A stretch of DNA of 64,000 nucleotides from Leguminivora glycinivorella. Lineage: Eukaryota; Arthropoda; Insecta; Lepidoptera; Tortricidae. A program made the translations under genes and the position numbers. The notes under the pieces are model-generated. The model saw only the letters and a list, made by a program, of their open reading frames with translations. It made no database searches and had not been told where the DNA came from. Every line of letters begins with the position of its first letter. Position 1 is the stretch's first letter. Where the stretch lies: the NCBI RefSeq assembly GCF_023078275.1, contig NC_062978.1, forward strand, positions 21,041,883 to 21,105,882, in the 5' to 3' direction. Below, one piece after another: positions 11,152 to 22,900 of the stretch.

Positions 11152-12155
11152 CACGTTCACTGCGTTACGGGGGTTTTTGAACCCCGTACGCTGTCATCAC
11201 TCAGTGCGGGTGAGAAAAATCGTGTTCACTCCGCTGGTGCGGAAGCTGTATTTTGGTCATTTTTACAACTACGAAAATGACAAATATACATTTGGATTTC
11301 TGTTCAAAAGTATTATTTGTTCATATATTAATTATATACGGGGTCTCAGGAACCCCGTACCGACCAGGGGACAAAAATTATCTTCTAGTGCGATACGGGT
11401 CTCCGTGAGCCCCGTAAAAGAATTTGCTGGCCCGTACGGAGTTGTGGGCACAGTATCGCTAGTGCAGTGCTTACTGAAATACTTGTTATCGGCAAATTAA
11501 AAATGAAGCGCTTGAACCACACGTTAGAACTACTATATTCCAAAAACAAAGGTTATCCCACACAATAAACGTCAAAATCACCACAAATTGACATCTAATT
11601 GCAGGCAGGTAATTAAATATATGTTTTTAATATGTAAAAACGGTGGTGGTTTATCTTATTTTATTTACCTTTGTTACTTAATTATATTAACTACTTTCAC
11701 AAAAATACAAGAGTGCGAAGTATCATATTTTTGATGTGTAATTTTTTTATTAAAACAGCATATACATCGATTTTTTTATTTCCCATCACTACTAATTTAT
11801 CGACCTTAATACATTACATGCGTTACGGGGTGTACTAAACCCCGTATTTTTTCAATTTTAGTGCGATACGGGGATAAAATAACCCCGTATTTTCTTTTCT
11901 ATATAATTTTCTGAGTTTTTATCGTATACACGTGCGGGGATAATGAGACGTAGGAAATTTCATACTCTTACAGTAAGTCGAAAAAAATATTGGAAAATCC
12001 AATATTTCAGGAACTTACAGCACTTTTAACAGACTTAGGCGTACGGGGCACTTTTATACTCGTAACGCACTACGATGTAAACTATTACGGGGCGGATTGG
12101 GCCTCGTAACGCACTAGATTTTGGGTTAAGGTTTTGGCTTGCCGCAGCGAACGTG
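11152..12155. mobile_element. piggyBac-like non-autonomous element with repeated hairpins
   Basis: A 1004-bp element between TTAA sites (11148-11151 and 12156-12159), the piggyBac-superfamily target. The ends CACGTTCACTGCG and, on the other strand, CACGTTCGCTGCG match at 12 of 13 positions. No transposase is encoded. Inside, the pattern ACGGGG, 5-9 bases, CCCCGT recurs at about 11166, 11338, 11394, 11824 and 11867, with half-sites near 12042 and 12087. An open frame at 11132-11500 is not recognised and is probably a by-product. Confidence 0.8.
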
Positions 12156-12159
12156 TTAA

Positions 12160-12584
12160 AGGGTATGACGAAAAGTCAAAGTCATCTTAGTAAGTTAGGT
12201 AATTTTAAGATTTCGTTTGTTCGTTTTTAGAATAAGTTTTATTATTAAGTAATTTTTTCTGTTTTATTTTACGTTTAAATTGTAAGTCTTGATTGTAATT
12301 ATTTTATCTTTATATGAATAAACATTTTAAATTATTAAATAAAATAATACTTACGCAAAAGTCAAACATTTGAGTTCAATGTCATTTGAACAATACCTAC
12401 TCAAAAGATAGCATAATATCAAAAATAATAATTTTGGTTAATAAAATTGACACTTCAGACAATGAATACAATGATACATCAGTAGGAGGAGTCCGGGGAA
12501 CTTGATCAAGTTATTCAGCTATTGTTTGTAGCCAAAGTGTCAATCTCTGACGCTAGAGTGGCAATTGAATTGCAGTTTACTAGG
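12160..12584. other. non-coding AT-rich DNA
   Basis: Nothing recognised. Confidence 0.4.
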
Positions 12585-12858
12585 TCAGCAATTCCCGTCA
12601 ACTTTGTACAATGCCACGTCAGCAAATTTTAATTGATCCTATTTTGTTACCAACATTTAGTAATATAATTCGACTTTCGTAAGATATATACAGGGTAATT
12701 GTTATAATTAAGAAAATATAGATACTAGAGAACCTTAATGACGAAATAAAACTTAATAAAATCTCAATTCATCAACAAAATCTTGGTAACAAAATAGGAA
12801 TTAATAAAAACAAAAACTTTTCCCTTAATTTTTGTACAAAGTTGACGGGAATTGCTGA
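12585..12858. repeat. fold-back element with 27-bp perfect arms
   Basis: 12585-12611 (tcagcaattcccgtcaactt...) is perfectly complementary to 12832-12858. The 274-bp structure has no coding capacity. Confidence 0.88.
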
Positions 12859-12875
12859 GGTATCGCATACTATAA

Positions 12876-13163
12876 TTTTTTAACTCCCGGCGCAAAAACG
12901 ACGGGGTGTTGTAAGTTTGACTGTGTATGTGTTTGTCTGTCTGTCTGTCTGTTTGTCTGTTTGTCTGTCTGTCAGTCTGTCTGTCTGTGTGTGTGTCTGT
13001 CTGTGGCATCGTAGCTCCCGAACGGATGAACCGATTTCGATTTAGTTTTTTTGTTTGAAAGCTGAGTTAGTCGGGAGTGTTCTTAGCCATGTTTTATGAA
13101 AATCGGTCCACTATGTCGCGGTTGGGGTTTTTTTTTTCAAAATTTTAATTTTGTGGTTATTTT
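12876..13163 (+). repeat. (CTGT)n-containing interspersed repeat, family E copy 1
   Basis: The sequence runs ttttttaactcccggcgc, ggggtgtt, a CTGT-rich microsatellite (about 12932-13003), catcgtagctcccgaacgg, gaaaatcggtccacta. The same order and orientation occur at 19867-20135. Confidence 0.85.
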
Positions 13164-13645
13164 TCACAATTATTTATTTCACCATCCAAGAAAGTTGATC
13201 TTCTCACCTATATGCAATTAACGCCTAATCAAAAACACATGATGACAATCATAATAGTTTCACCAGACCAACCGGTAAAGGCTTGCATTGCTGATCGAAA
13301 ACAGATAGCAAAATTGCATTTTATCCACAAGAGCGCAACGTAATTTCATACAAATTTTAACTTGATGTCTTAAGCTGGCTTGTAGGATTTACCTATACTT
13401 AAATGATGATTTTGAATCATAAATATTGAATAAATTGATGGTTTTGATTTATTTGGATGACTATGAATAGTCAGTACTTACATATTTTGTTCGTGTTGGT
13501 GTGGTGAAATATTTTGTGTTTCACTCGGTGGCAAAGTTTGTTTAATCTTCGTGCCTTGAAACCCTCGCAACGCTCAAGATTCCACTTATTGAACCGCGTT
13601 CGAACTGATGTCAAATCTTTCGCCTGCTCGGGTATCAATATGGTA
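13164..13645. other. non-coding DNA, no gene seen
   Basis: Nothing recognised. Confidence 0.4.
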
Positions 13646-13795
13646 ACGCAACGGAGCCACGCTGTTACGTCGTCGCCTAAATAGAATATTGTTCTTTTTT
13701 CGTCTGTTTTTTACTATTTATGTGCTATACGTATTGTTTTTATATTTTAGTTTCACAGTGCCTTGGTTTTACTGTTATGCTGTGTAACTTATTTG
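13646..13795 (+). repeat. retroelement 3' end, inverted partner of 9358-9490
   Basis: It contains acgctgttacgtcgtcgcc and agtttcacagtgcc and ends in a TAAATAAATAAATAAG-type tail at about 13800-13817. Confidence 0.7.
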
Positions 13796-14068
13796 AATAG
13801 TAAATAAATAAATAAGTAAATTGTCATGTGCAGTTAAACAACAACTTTTCCCCATATAAAACAAATACCTATTATTTTAACACTTTTCTTAACTTCATTT
13901 TCCAAGTCTCCCACTAGTATTCTCCTGGGATCCCCTTGTCGTCCCACAGTCACATAATTTCAAACATTGCCTGAACTAGACGGTAGCTATTTATGTATCA
14001 GTCACGTGATATTTTGTACTATTTTGTTATTCCGATTTTTTTTTGTGCGCCGTTTCGTTTTGACTTTA

Positions 14069-14383
14069 AGGGCCACTTGCACAAACGAAAATGGAGGGTT
14101 AACACCATTTTATATGGAATTTGACAGATGATAGCCCACTTACCCTGAGTTAGTGATGTGCAAGTTGCGGAAACTTTCCAAAAAAAATTTAAATTTCTTG
14201 AAAAATTCACGAAACTTTCACGGAAAATAAAGGGAATTTAAATTTATGAAATGGAAAGTTTCCTTCCATACAATTAAAAAAGAAAGTCTCCGAAGTTTTC
14301 CTACGTGAAAATTTCAGAATTTTGGAAACTTTCCGTCGGCACATCAGTACCCTGAGTTGAGTGGTTGATGCTAGTGGGTGCCT
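14069..14383. repeat. short fold-back element interrupted by a second element
   Basis: The outer ends aagggccacttgcac and the loosely complementary gtgggtgcctta resemble the MITE type at 24944-25071. The interior holds the insertion at 14152-14347. Confidence 0.55.
14152..14347. mobile_element. small inserted element with 11-bp target duplication
   Basis: The repeat taccctgagtt occurs at 14141-14151 and 14348-14358, directly flanking this 196-bp segment. Its ends (tgatgtgc and gcacatca) and subterminal gaaactttcc blocks are inverted. Non-coding. Confidence 0.65.
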
Positions 14384-14625
14384 TAGTGTGGCTAACCATT
14401 AGTATGGTATGGGGTATGGACCATATCATTATTACTATACTCGATAACGTATTCCTCACGGAAAATATGTCTAATTTTCCATGAAGATCACGTTATAAAA
14501 ATACATTTATTTCAGATAAATCTAGTAACGATATCCACACCCTAGGATAATTTGTCACCAAACTATGGGACAATACTAACAAAAGCTTTTTATCTTTATG
14601 AATAATCATCTCTCATTTGTTACAG

Positions 14626-14894
14626 ACAACAGAACAAAAGGATGGCCGCTAGTCGACTCGCCAGCCCCAACAGTATTCTACACAATGTTGTATCTGTTCA
14701 TTGTATGGTCAGGACCCAAACTCATGAAGAATCGACAGCCTTTCCAACTGACCTGGTTGTTAGTACCTTACAATCTCGCTATGGCTGGTCTGAATGCTTA
14801 CATAGCGCTGAGGTTGCTCACGGCATCTTTCAGATTGAGATATAGTTATATATGCGAGCCTTGCCGGCAGAAATACGACCCTGATGAAATGCAA
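14626..14894 (+). CDS. ELOVL4: elongase, first visible coding exon
   Basis: Acceptor ttgttacag ends at 14625 and donor gtaagt starts at 14895. It enters with two bases of a split codon and then gives 89 codons. It encodes [21 protein letters not shown] and YSYICEPC, typical of the first membrane segments of ELOVL proteins. Confidence 0.93.
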
Positions 14895-17800
14895 GTAAGT
14901 ATCCTGATATTATTAACTATAGTCACTTCAAGTCAGTCAAGGAGGTGAACTGTGTACAGTCACGGGTCTTTTTTAATAGCCTATAGCGTGTCCCACTGCT
15001 GGGCCTGCCTCCCCTGTTTTCCGCCACTCGTGACGGCTTCAGACAGAGGTATTATTAAGCAAATTTTAACAATATGACCAACAACAAAACTGCTATAAAA
15101 TACAGATTAAATAGGTCAGGTAAAAGTACCAGCATTTGAACCGCTCATACCCAATAGACAATAGCCTTCTGTCACATTTACTGACATGGACTTAAGATTA
15201 AAAGTGGCTTCTACCGGTATGAAAATGAAAATGAAATGAAATATTTATTTTTCAAGTAGGCATATTACAATGCGCATATGAACGTCAAATAAAGCTACGC
15301 CGGCTCTAACCCTACGCCTCAGCCTCGAGAAGATTTCAGTCCCCCCTCCAGACCGGCAAGAAACTCGGCGGGCAACTTCTTTTCAAAACATTACATCTTA
15401 TAATTAACATGCATTAAATAACAACATACAATTTAACATGCAAAAGTATTCATCAAAGAATATGAACAGACTAGGTACCTACTCTATGGAAATCAATTTC
15501 AATAAATTATATTATTGCTTAATAATACGTCGTTCTTCTTCAGAGAAAACATATCAAATTGTCATAGAAGAAAAAGATAATATGAATCTCAATATCATTA
15601 AATATGTAATTTACCTACACAACATAAAATATAAAATATTTGATGTGCTTTCTTATCTGAACTGTGTCCTCTATACATAATACAATTATTTTAATTGCTA
15701 TTCGTTTTTTGTAGTTTCTGGTTCGGGCCATGCATGTTTGTCTGTCAAATAGTCCTCGACTCTGTAATAAGCCTTTAACATCAATGATTTTTTTAAGTAG
15801 TTCTTAAGAGCTGGGAGGGGTAATCTCAAAGCAGTGTCAGGTAACTTATTATAAAAATGAATGCATTGCCCAACAAATGACTTCTGTACTTTACGGACAC
15901 GAAACTTCTTTATGGCAAGCTTATTTTTGTTTCTAGTGTTATAATTATGGATATCAGAATTCTTAGTGAAACAGTCTAAATTCTTAACAACATAAATTAT
16001 ACTATCATAAATGTATTGGGAAGCTACAGTTAAGATATTAATTTCTTTGAAGAGTTCTCTTACTGATTCACGTGTTCCTAAGTTGTAAATAGAACGAATG
16101 GCTCTCTTTTGTAATACAAAGATAGTCTGTATGTCAGCTGCTTTGCCCCAAACCAGAATACCGTATGACATTACACTGTGAAAATAACTATGATACACTA
16201 GGCGAGCTGTCTCAACATTAGTCAGTTGCCTGATTCTCCTAACGGCGTATGCGGCTGAACTTAATTTGCTTGCTAGTTTCTTTATATGAGGACTCCATTG
16301 TAGATTTTTGTCCAATGTTAAACCAAGAAACAGTGTTGTATCTACCATCTCTAAGCATTCATCATTCAAAAGTATTTTTGTATCGATTGGTTTAACATTC
16401 GGTATGCTATCAGACTTTTGTAGCTTTGCCTTACAGTGTAGTACTAACAGCAACACTTAGCTAACCATCGCTAGACGTTATGCCCCTGTAATAGGGATTA
16501 CACATGTACAGCTAACAGTGTTGCCAATGGTACTATTGTATATATATTTAAGGTGCTAGTCAATCAGTGCTAAGCCCTACTTTCGTATTTTTACTTGCAA
16601 TTTTTAATTTTACCTCCCACTATAATAAGTATCGATTACCCATAGAAATTAAGCACTGATTAACTTCCTAACGCCTTGATTCCATCGTTTATTTGTAGGA
16701 GAGAAACTTTGAACTAATAACGTTTGCTCAAAATATTAGTATAATGTAAAACAGATTATTCTCGCACCCAAAACTTCGGGGTTTATCATCAATATTTTGG
16801 GTGCTTGAGTTATATAGGAAGCGACTTTGTAAACAGGTATGGATAGACCCTTTTCCGGGAATAATTACATATTAACTAGATTCCCGGTTTTCCACGGTGG
16901 TTTTCAACACTTTAGCTTAGTTCACACATATTAATCAAATACAAATTATTTGACCCTTGTGTCGTTTACGAACTATGAACTGTTAGGAATAAAATCCCAT
17001 CAATGACCGAAATTTACTGAATCTTTCCGTGCTCTGTGAATCGGTCTTTGCTCATTTAGTTCAGTATAGGATCGGCGAGCGCGAGCGGTTTGGATCGAGA
17101 ATGAGTGTGTGACTGCGCCGACCGAGAGCGAGAGCTACTTAGCAGAGCAACAAAAGAACGTCAAGTTTTCATATTAAACTTCGGTTACTTACAACCTTTC
17201 GGTCACCAACCTTACAATCTGTGGACTATTCGTATAACTTTGACACTATTCGGTCCCATTCGTTCTGATCTTTCCGACCGCAGTGGTCGCTGGTCTGGCT
17301 GAACTAAATGAGCAAAATACCTAAAAGAGCGAACTAGTTCGTGGTAGCGATTGAACGAGATCGGAGCGCTCCCATCAACGAACGAAACGGCACAAGCCTA
17401 TTTTACTGAACGTCACCACTGTCACTACACACCGGTCGGTCGGACTAGTGGTAATGGCGTTAGATGCGTAAGCTAAAGACCCGGTTCGGATTCCCGACTC
17501 GTCCATCAGTGGATTTTGTCTCCTTTTCTTCGGTGTATGATAGGTATCTATTTGGGATTGTAAATTATATACCTATTAAACCTCCTTAAATAACCCCTTT
17601 ATTGATGGGTAAATAATTAAATATTGCCTGAAAATCCATTCAGTAAGAAATTAAAAGTGTCTTCCCGTTTTCTCACACGTATTGATTTGAAAGGAATTAT
17701 AAAGGAATGATAATAAAATGTTGCCACTTTTGAATTTCTACTATTTTAGTCAGATTGTACAGACAGACGTAGCAGAGGATTTTGCTTTAAATGTATACTT

Positions 17801-19931
17801 ATTTGTACATTTGCACTCCAAAACTCAGAAAAGTACACTTTACCTGGCGTAGAAATTCCAAAACAAAATTTGCGTTGACTCGCAGGAATTAATATTTTAC
17901 ACTTAGAAAGTTCTATAGATTTAAATAATTAGAATGCTTTCAGTAGCTAAATCCTGCGAAATATAATCAGAGCCACAGACAAATAAATTGACTTGAGGTC
18001 TTAGAGAATTAGAGATATTATCTACAAACTATGATCAGAGGGGTGAATCCACGTAAAGTAACGTGAGTCACGGGTGTTTATTTGAACTGCAGCTGCAAAT
18101 TAAAGGATCTATGCATGTACCGGGAAAGTAACACTTATTTAGAGATAGATTATCACTTGAACTTGCGTCGTGAATAAATGGAACATGCCATAAAATCGTG
18201 ACTCATGTTACTCTTGCCTTGCATTCGGTGGTGAGACGACCTTCGCGCTGCGCAATAAAATTCAATGTCGGCTGCTCGCATGCGGTCCATTTATTAAATG
18301 TAGGTAAGAATTTAGAATGGCGGCATTTTGTGAACATCAAAGGAGTGAGCCTTCTGTACTTGTACTATTATATATTCTGTGATTGAGCCAGAGGTTTATA
18401 TTTCCTCAACTACACCTAGTTCCGAAAAACTCATTCGTAAATTCCGGTGTACGAACCCGCGACCTCCAGGTTCAAAGCCGGACGCTCTTACCGCTAGGTC
18501 ACCGTAGATTCCATAAATTGAATCCATACTTATTACTTATACTTATATACTTATACTTAGGTATACTTATACTTATACTTATTACTTATAATATTATAAA
18601 TGGGAAAGTGTGTGTGTCTGTTTGTTTGTCCGTCTTTCACGGCAAAACGGAGCGACGAATTGAATTGATTTTTTAAGGGAAGACAGTTAAAGGGACGGAG
18701 AGTGACATAAGCTACTTCTTGTCTCTTTCTAACGCGAGTGAAGCTGCGGGCAAAAGCTAGTACTTCATTACTTTAAAAGTTTTTCAACAAATGTATCATC
18801 ATTTTAATAACTACCTGACATTTTATCCCGCTAGGCGGCGCCTGTGCAAGTGTCTAGGCATGTCACTGTCATTCATATGTGAGAGAGAGAAAACAAATAT
18901 CATTTTGATCTTACGTATGAATTATTATACAATGGACTAATAGGGTGGTGCCATCTGTCATAACCTTTGAGTGTGCCTCTTCATATTACTGTCACATTAA
19001 TTATCTACCCGATCTTTCAGTAGGTCCTATTTATGACTTAAAGAGGTAATAACTCCCTCGCAGGTGCGGTGACGTCTTAAACTGTCGTAAGCAGTACGTA
19101 TCATAAATATCATAATATATAACATTATTTATACCTACCTCGGGCGTCAACAATTGAATATACTCGAGATTTAATAATAGAACCCTACGCTTTGATAAAG
19201 ACTCAACGAACAGTTGAACACCCTCGTCAAAAATGTATCATATTGCTTCTTTGTGATATAATAAGCGCTACTATGGATGGCGATGTACATAGTATAATAC
19301 TGAGTGTAACAAAAATAGTAAAAACACTTTTAATTTCATTGTTTATTCTGTATTGTGATCAGTTTAACAAAAAGTGTAAGAAATAACATATTTGTGTAAA
19401 GTATTTTTAGTCTACGCTTGGAGGGTCGACTTAATTAAGCGACATTTTTTATTGAAATAAAGTTTCCAAGCTTTAGTGCGACTGGGCGGGACGCGTTTGT
19501 CGTATGCCGAGTGACTTTTGGGCTAAACAGACAGCCAACTGGGTCCCACAAAATAGAACCTGACTTCGCGAAAAACCTAGATGGCGTTGGCGAGATCACC
19601 TTGACGCCTTGATAAGGACTGGTGCGAAACGGATCAAGTGCAAGACCGAGGTCCGAGATACTTGTAAAGGGAAAAGGGAGACCTTTGCCCAAAAGTAGAC
19701 ACTCTAGGTCAGACTCATATAAATAGATAAAAAGTTTCCTTAATCAGAGCCCTCTTATTTTTGTTATCCATTATAATTATCAAGGACAAAAAAGCGTACC
19801 CCCGAAATGTTTCGCAGCCTGGAAGTGGCCAAAATCATATTTTCTCCAAATATGTTTGCGTGTTTTTATTTTTTAACCCCCGACGCAAAAACGAAGGGGT
19901 GTTATAAGTTTGACGTGTCTGTCTGTGTGTA

Positions 19932-19962
<31 letters not shown>

Positions 19963-22900
19963 GTGTGTGTCGGTCTGTGGCATCGTAGCTCTCGAACGGA
20001 TGAACCGATTTTGATTTAGTTTTTTTTTTGTCTAAAAAATGAGTTAGTTGGGAGTGTTCTTAGCCATGTTTCATGAAAATCGGTCCACTAGGTCGCGGTC
20101 GGGGGTTTTTTCAAAATATTAATTTTGTGGTTAGGTTAGTTATAAGAACAAATGAAAAAAAACATTGTAGGCATCATCAGTGTAGTTATGATAGTATTTA
20201 ATAGGTGGCGCTGAAAAACTGAGGTACGATTCTTAGTACGAAGGTTGTAAATCCTATATACTCGTAAATCATCCTTGTAATTATCTTGTATTTAAGCGGC
20301 CTGTTGTTTAATCGGTTGCAGAAATTGACATTTTTTAATACTCATAAAATATTTATCTCTTTCAGATAGCCGACGCAGTGTGGTGGTACTACTTCTCGAA
20401 GCTTCTAGAGTTCTGTGACACATTCTTCTTTATTCTGCGGAAGAAAGACGAGCAGCTCACCTTCTTGCATGTCTACCATCACTCCACCATGTTTAGCTTC
20501 TGGTGGATTGGCATCAAGTGGGTGCCAAGTGGATCAAGTAAGTTTAAAAAAAATGATTTGACAGCTATTATACACCGTGTTTTCTTTTTTTTTTCACTTA
20601 CATAATTTCCTATTTATTATTTATGGCATTAGGCTCGCTGATTTAAAGAAGCTACCTGCGGGCGTAGCACACTAGTTTGATAAACTTTATCGCATCGGTG
20701 CGTCCCTATCGCATTTACCAATAGTGCGAAAAGGACGGCCTGACGTTATATCATGTATTACGCGACCATGCTTGCCTGCTTGATGTACCTAATCTCTTTT
20801 CGTTAACTTAGATTTTTTTTTCTTGAAATTTTAAATTACAAAAATTACGAGTACTAAAGTAATATAATTAAACGGTTTGATTAAGTAAGTATGACCTTTC
20901 CTCCGCCGTTTCGAACACAACATTGTTCCCTCCATCTCAGCTTCACTTTCCAGCAGTAGAAAGAAAATTATATCAAAAACAAATCAAAATTTGAAACATG
21001 CCTAAGCCATTTAAAGCTTTACCAATATACATAACTTTAGATTTTGTTTTTTCGTCGATCGCCATTATTGGACCCAAGAAGTTTAAGCAATTGAGACCCG
21101 AAACTTGGTTTTTACGACTTTTTTTCTCAAAATTAGTATGCAGACGGTGTTTCAGTTGTTAAAAGTAATATAGGTGGGATTTTAAAAGGAACCTACAAAC
21201 TTTTAATTAGAAAAATGCGATAAATTAGCAGCTTTTATACCATATAGGTACTGCGAATGAATATCTCACGCATGAAAGAAGGCAGTCCTGTTCCCAGTGA
21301 TGCATTTACAAGGTGAAATAAAAAGGACCGTTTAAACTTTACATAGTGACTTTTGAGATCATAATGAACAACTTTTATTACGGGACCGATGCTGAAATTG
21401 CGAAAAAAAATTGGCTGTTCAATAGAAATAGCGGCATCATGACAGTCGAAATGTTATGTATGAAACAGCCATTTTTTTTTGCTCTTTCAGCATTGCTACT
21501 TTAATAAATCTTGATCATTATGACCTTAAAAGTCACTACGCAAAGTTTGAACGGTCCTTTTTATATGGTTAGTTTATTTATTAATTATACATATTTATCT
21601 CATTTTCAGCGTTCCTGCCTGCAATGGTGAACAGCGCCATCCACGTTCTCATGTACACATACTACGGTCTCTCCGTGTTCGGCCCATCTGTCAGCAAATT
21701 CCTCTGGTGGAAGAAATACCTCACAATCCTGCAACTGGTAAGCACTTTCGTAACCAAGAACCCGCCTGCTGGGCTCTCGTGAACTTTGCTCAGACCCGCT
21801 GGGCGGGTTTTCGCCATACAAGCGGGCGGTTATAAATTAGGTACGATCTGTTTCTGACGTGATGATGATGATGATGATGCTGTCATGGCCGATTTCGGCC
21901 ACAGCGACTGCGTGTTCTGGAACAGACAATTTCAAGAAAAAGAGTGTAGCTGGAACACTCTCTGGTGTGCCTTTACGTGGCTCGCCTACCCTATCTTATG
22001 GCTAAATTTTCGAGTACATTTTGGGCACGTCAGAACACCACCCATATAATTGTAGGACATTGAGGATGGCGGTCGGGGCTCATCTCGTTTCCTGTCGAGT
22101 TCAATGAGGCTTTCAGTTTCAAAGTCCATTTATCCATTCACAGATGTTGTTTGTCTATTTATCTAACAGATATACTATGGAGTGCGAGGATCGGCACTGA
22201 ATTTAGTCAAATCTTACTTACACGATAGAATACAAAGGGTCGACGTGAATGGACAGCGCTCACCGGGGTCACTAGTCTCTATGGGTGTACCGCAGGGATC
22301 AATATTGGGGCCTTTCCTGTTCCTTATCTACATTAATGACCTGCCATATCTTGTAAAGACCCACCATGATATAGTATTGTTTGCAGATGATACTTCCCTT
22401 ATTTTCAAAGTCAAACGTCAGCAACAAACTTGTGAAAATGTAAACAATGCTATTTCCGAAGTAGTTAATTGGTTTAGTGTTAATAACTTATTGTTAAATG
22501 AGAAAAAGACTAAATGTATTAAGTTTGTAACGAGTAATGCTAAAAATGAACAAGCAAGTGTCGTTGTGAAGGATGAGGAATTGGAACTGGTAGATAGTAC
22601 AGTTTTTCTTGGCATAACTTTAGATTCTAAACTTCAGTGGGGTCCCCATATTGCTACCCTCTCGAATAGACTGAGCTCTGCAGCATTTGCAGTGAGCAAG
22701 ATCCGTCAGTTAACAGACGTGGAAACAGCTCGATTAGTTTATTTTAGTTACTTTCACAGCATTATGTCATATGGTATTTTACTATGGGGCAGTGCTTCAG
22801 AGATAAATACCATATTTGTTCTGCAGAAGAGGGCTATTCGAGCAATATACAAAATGAACCATAGACACTCACTTAGAGATAAGTTTAAGGACATTAATAT

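Noticed and set aside
12764..13009. Frame encoding a TDRQ-type repeat protein
   Set aside because: It is translation of the (CTGT)n microsatellite on the minus strand.
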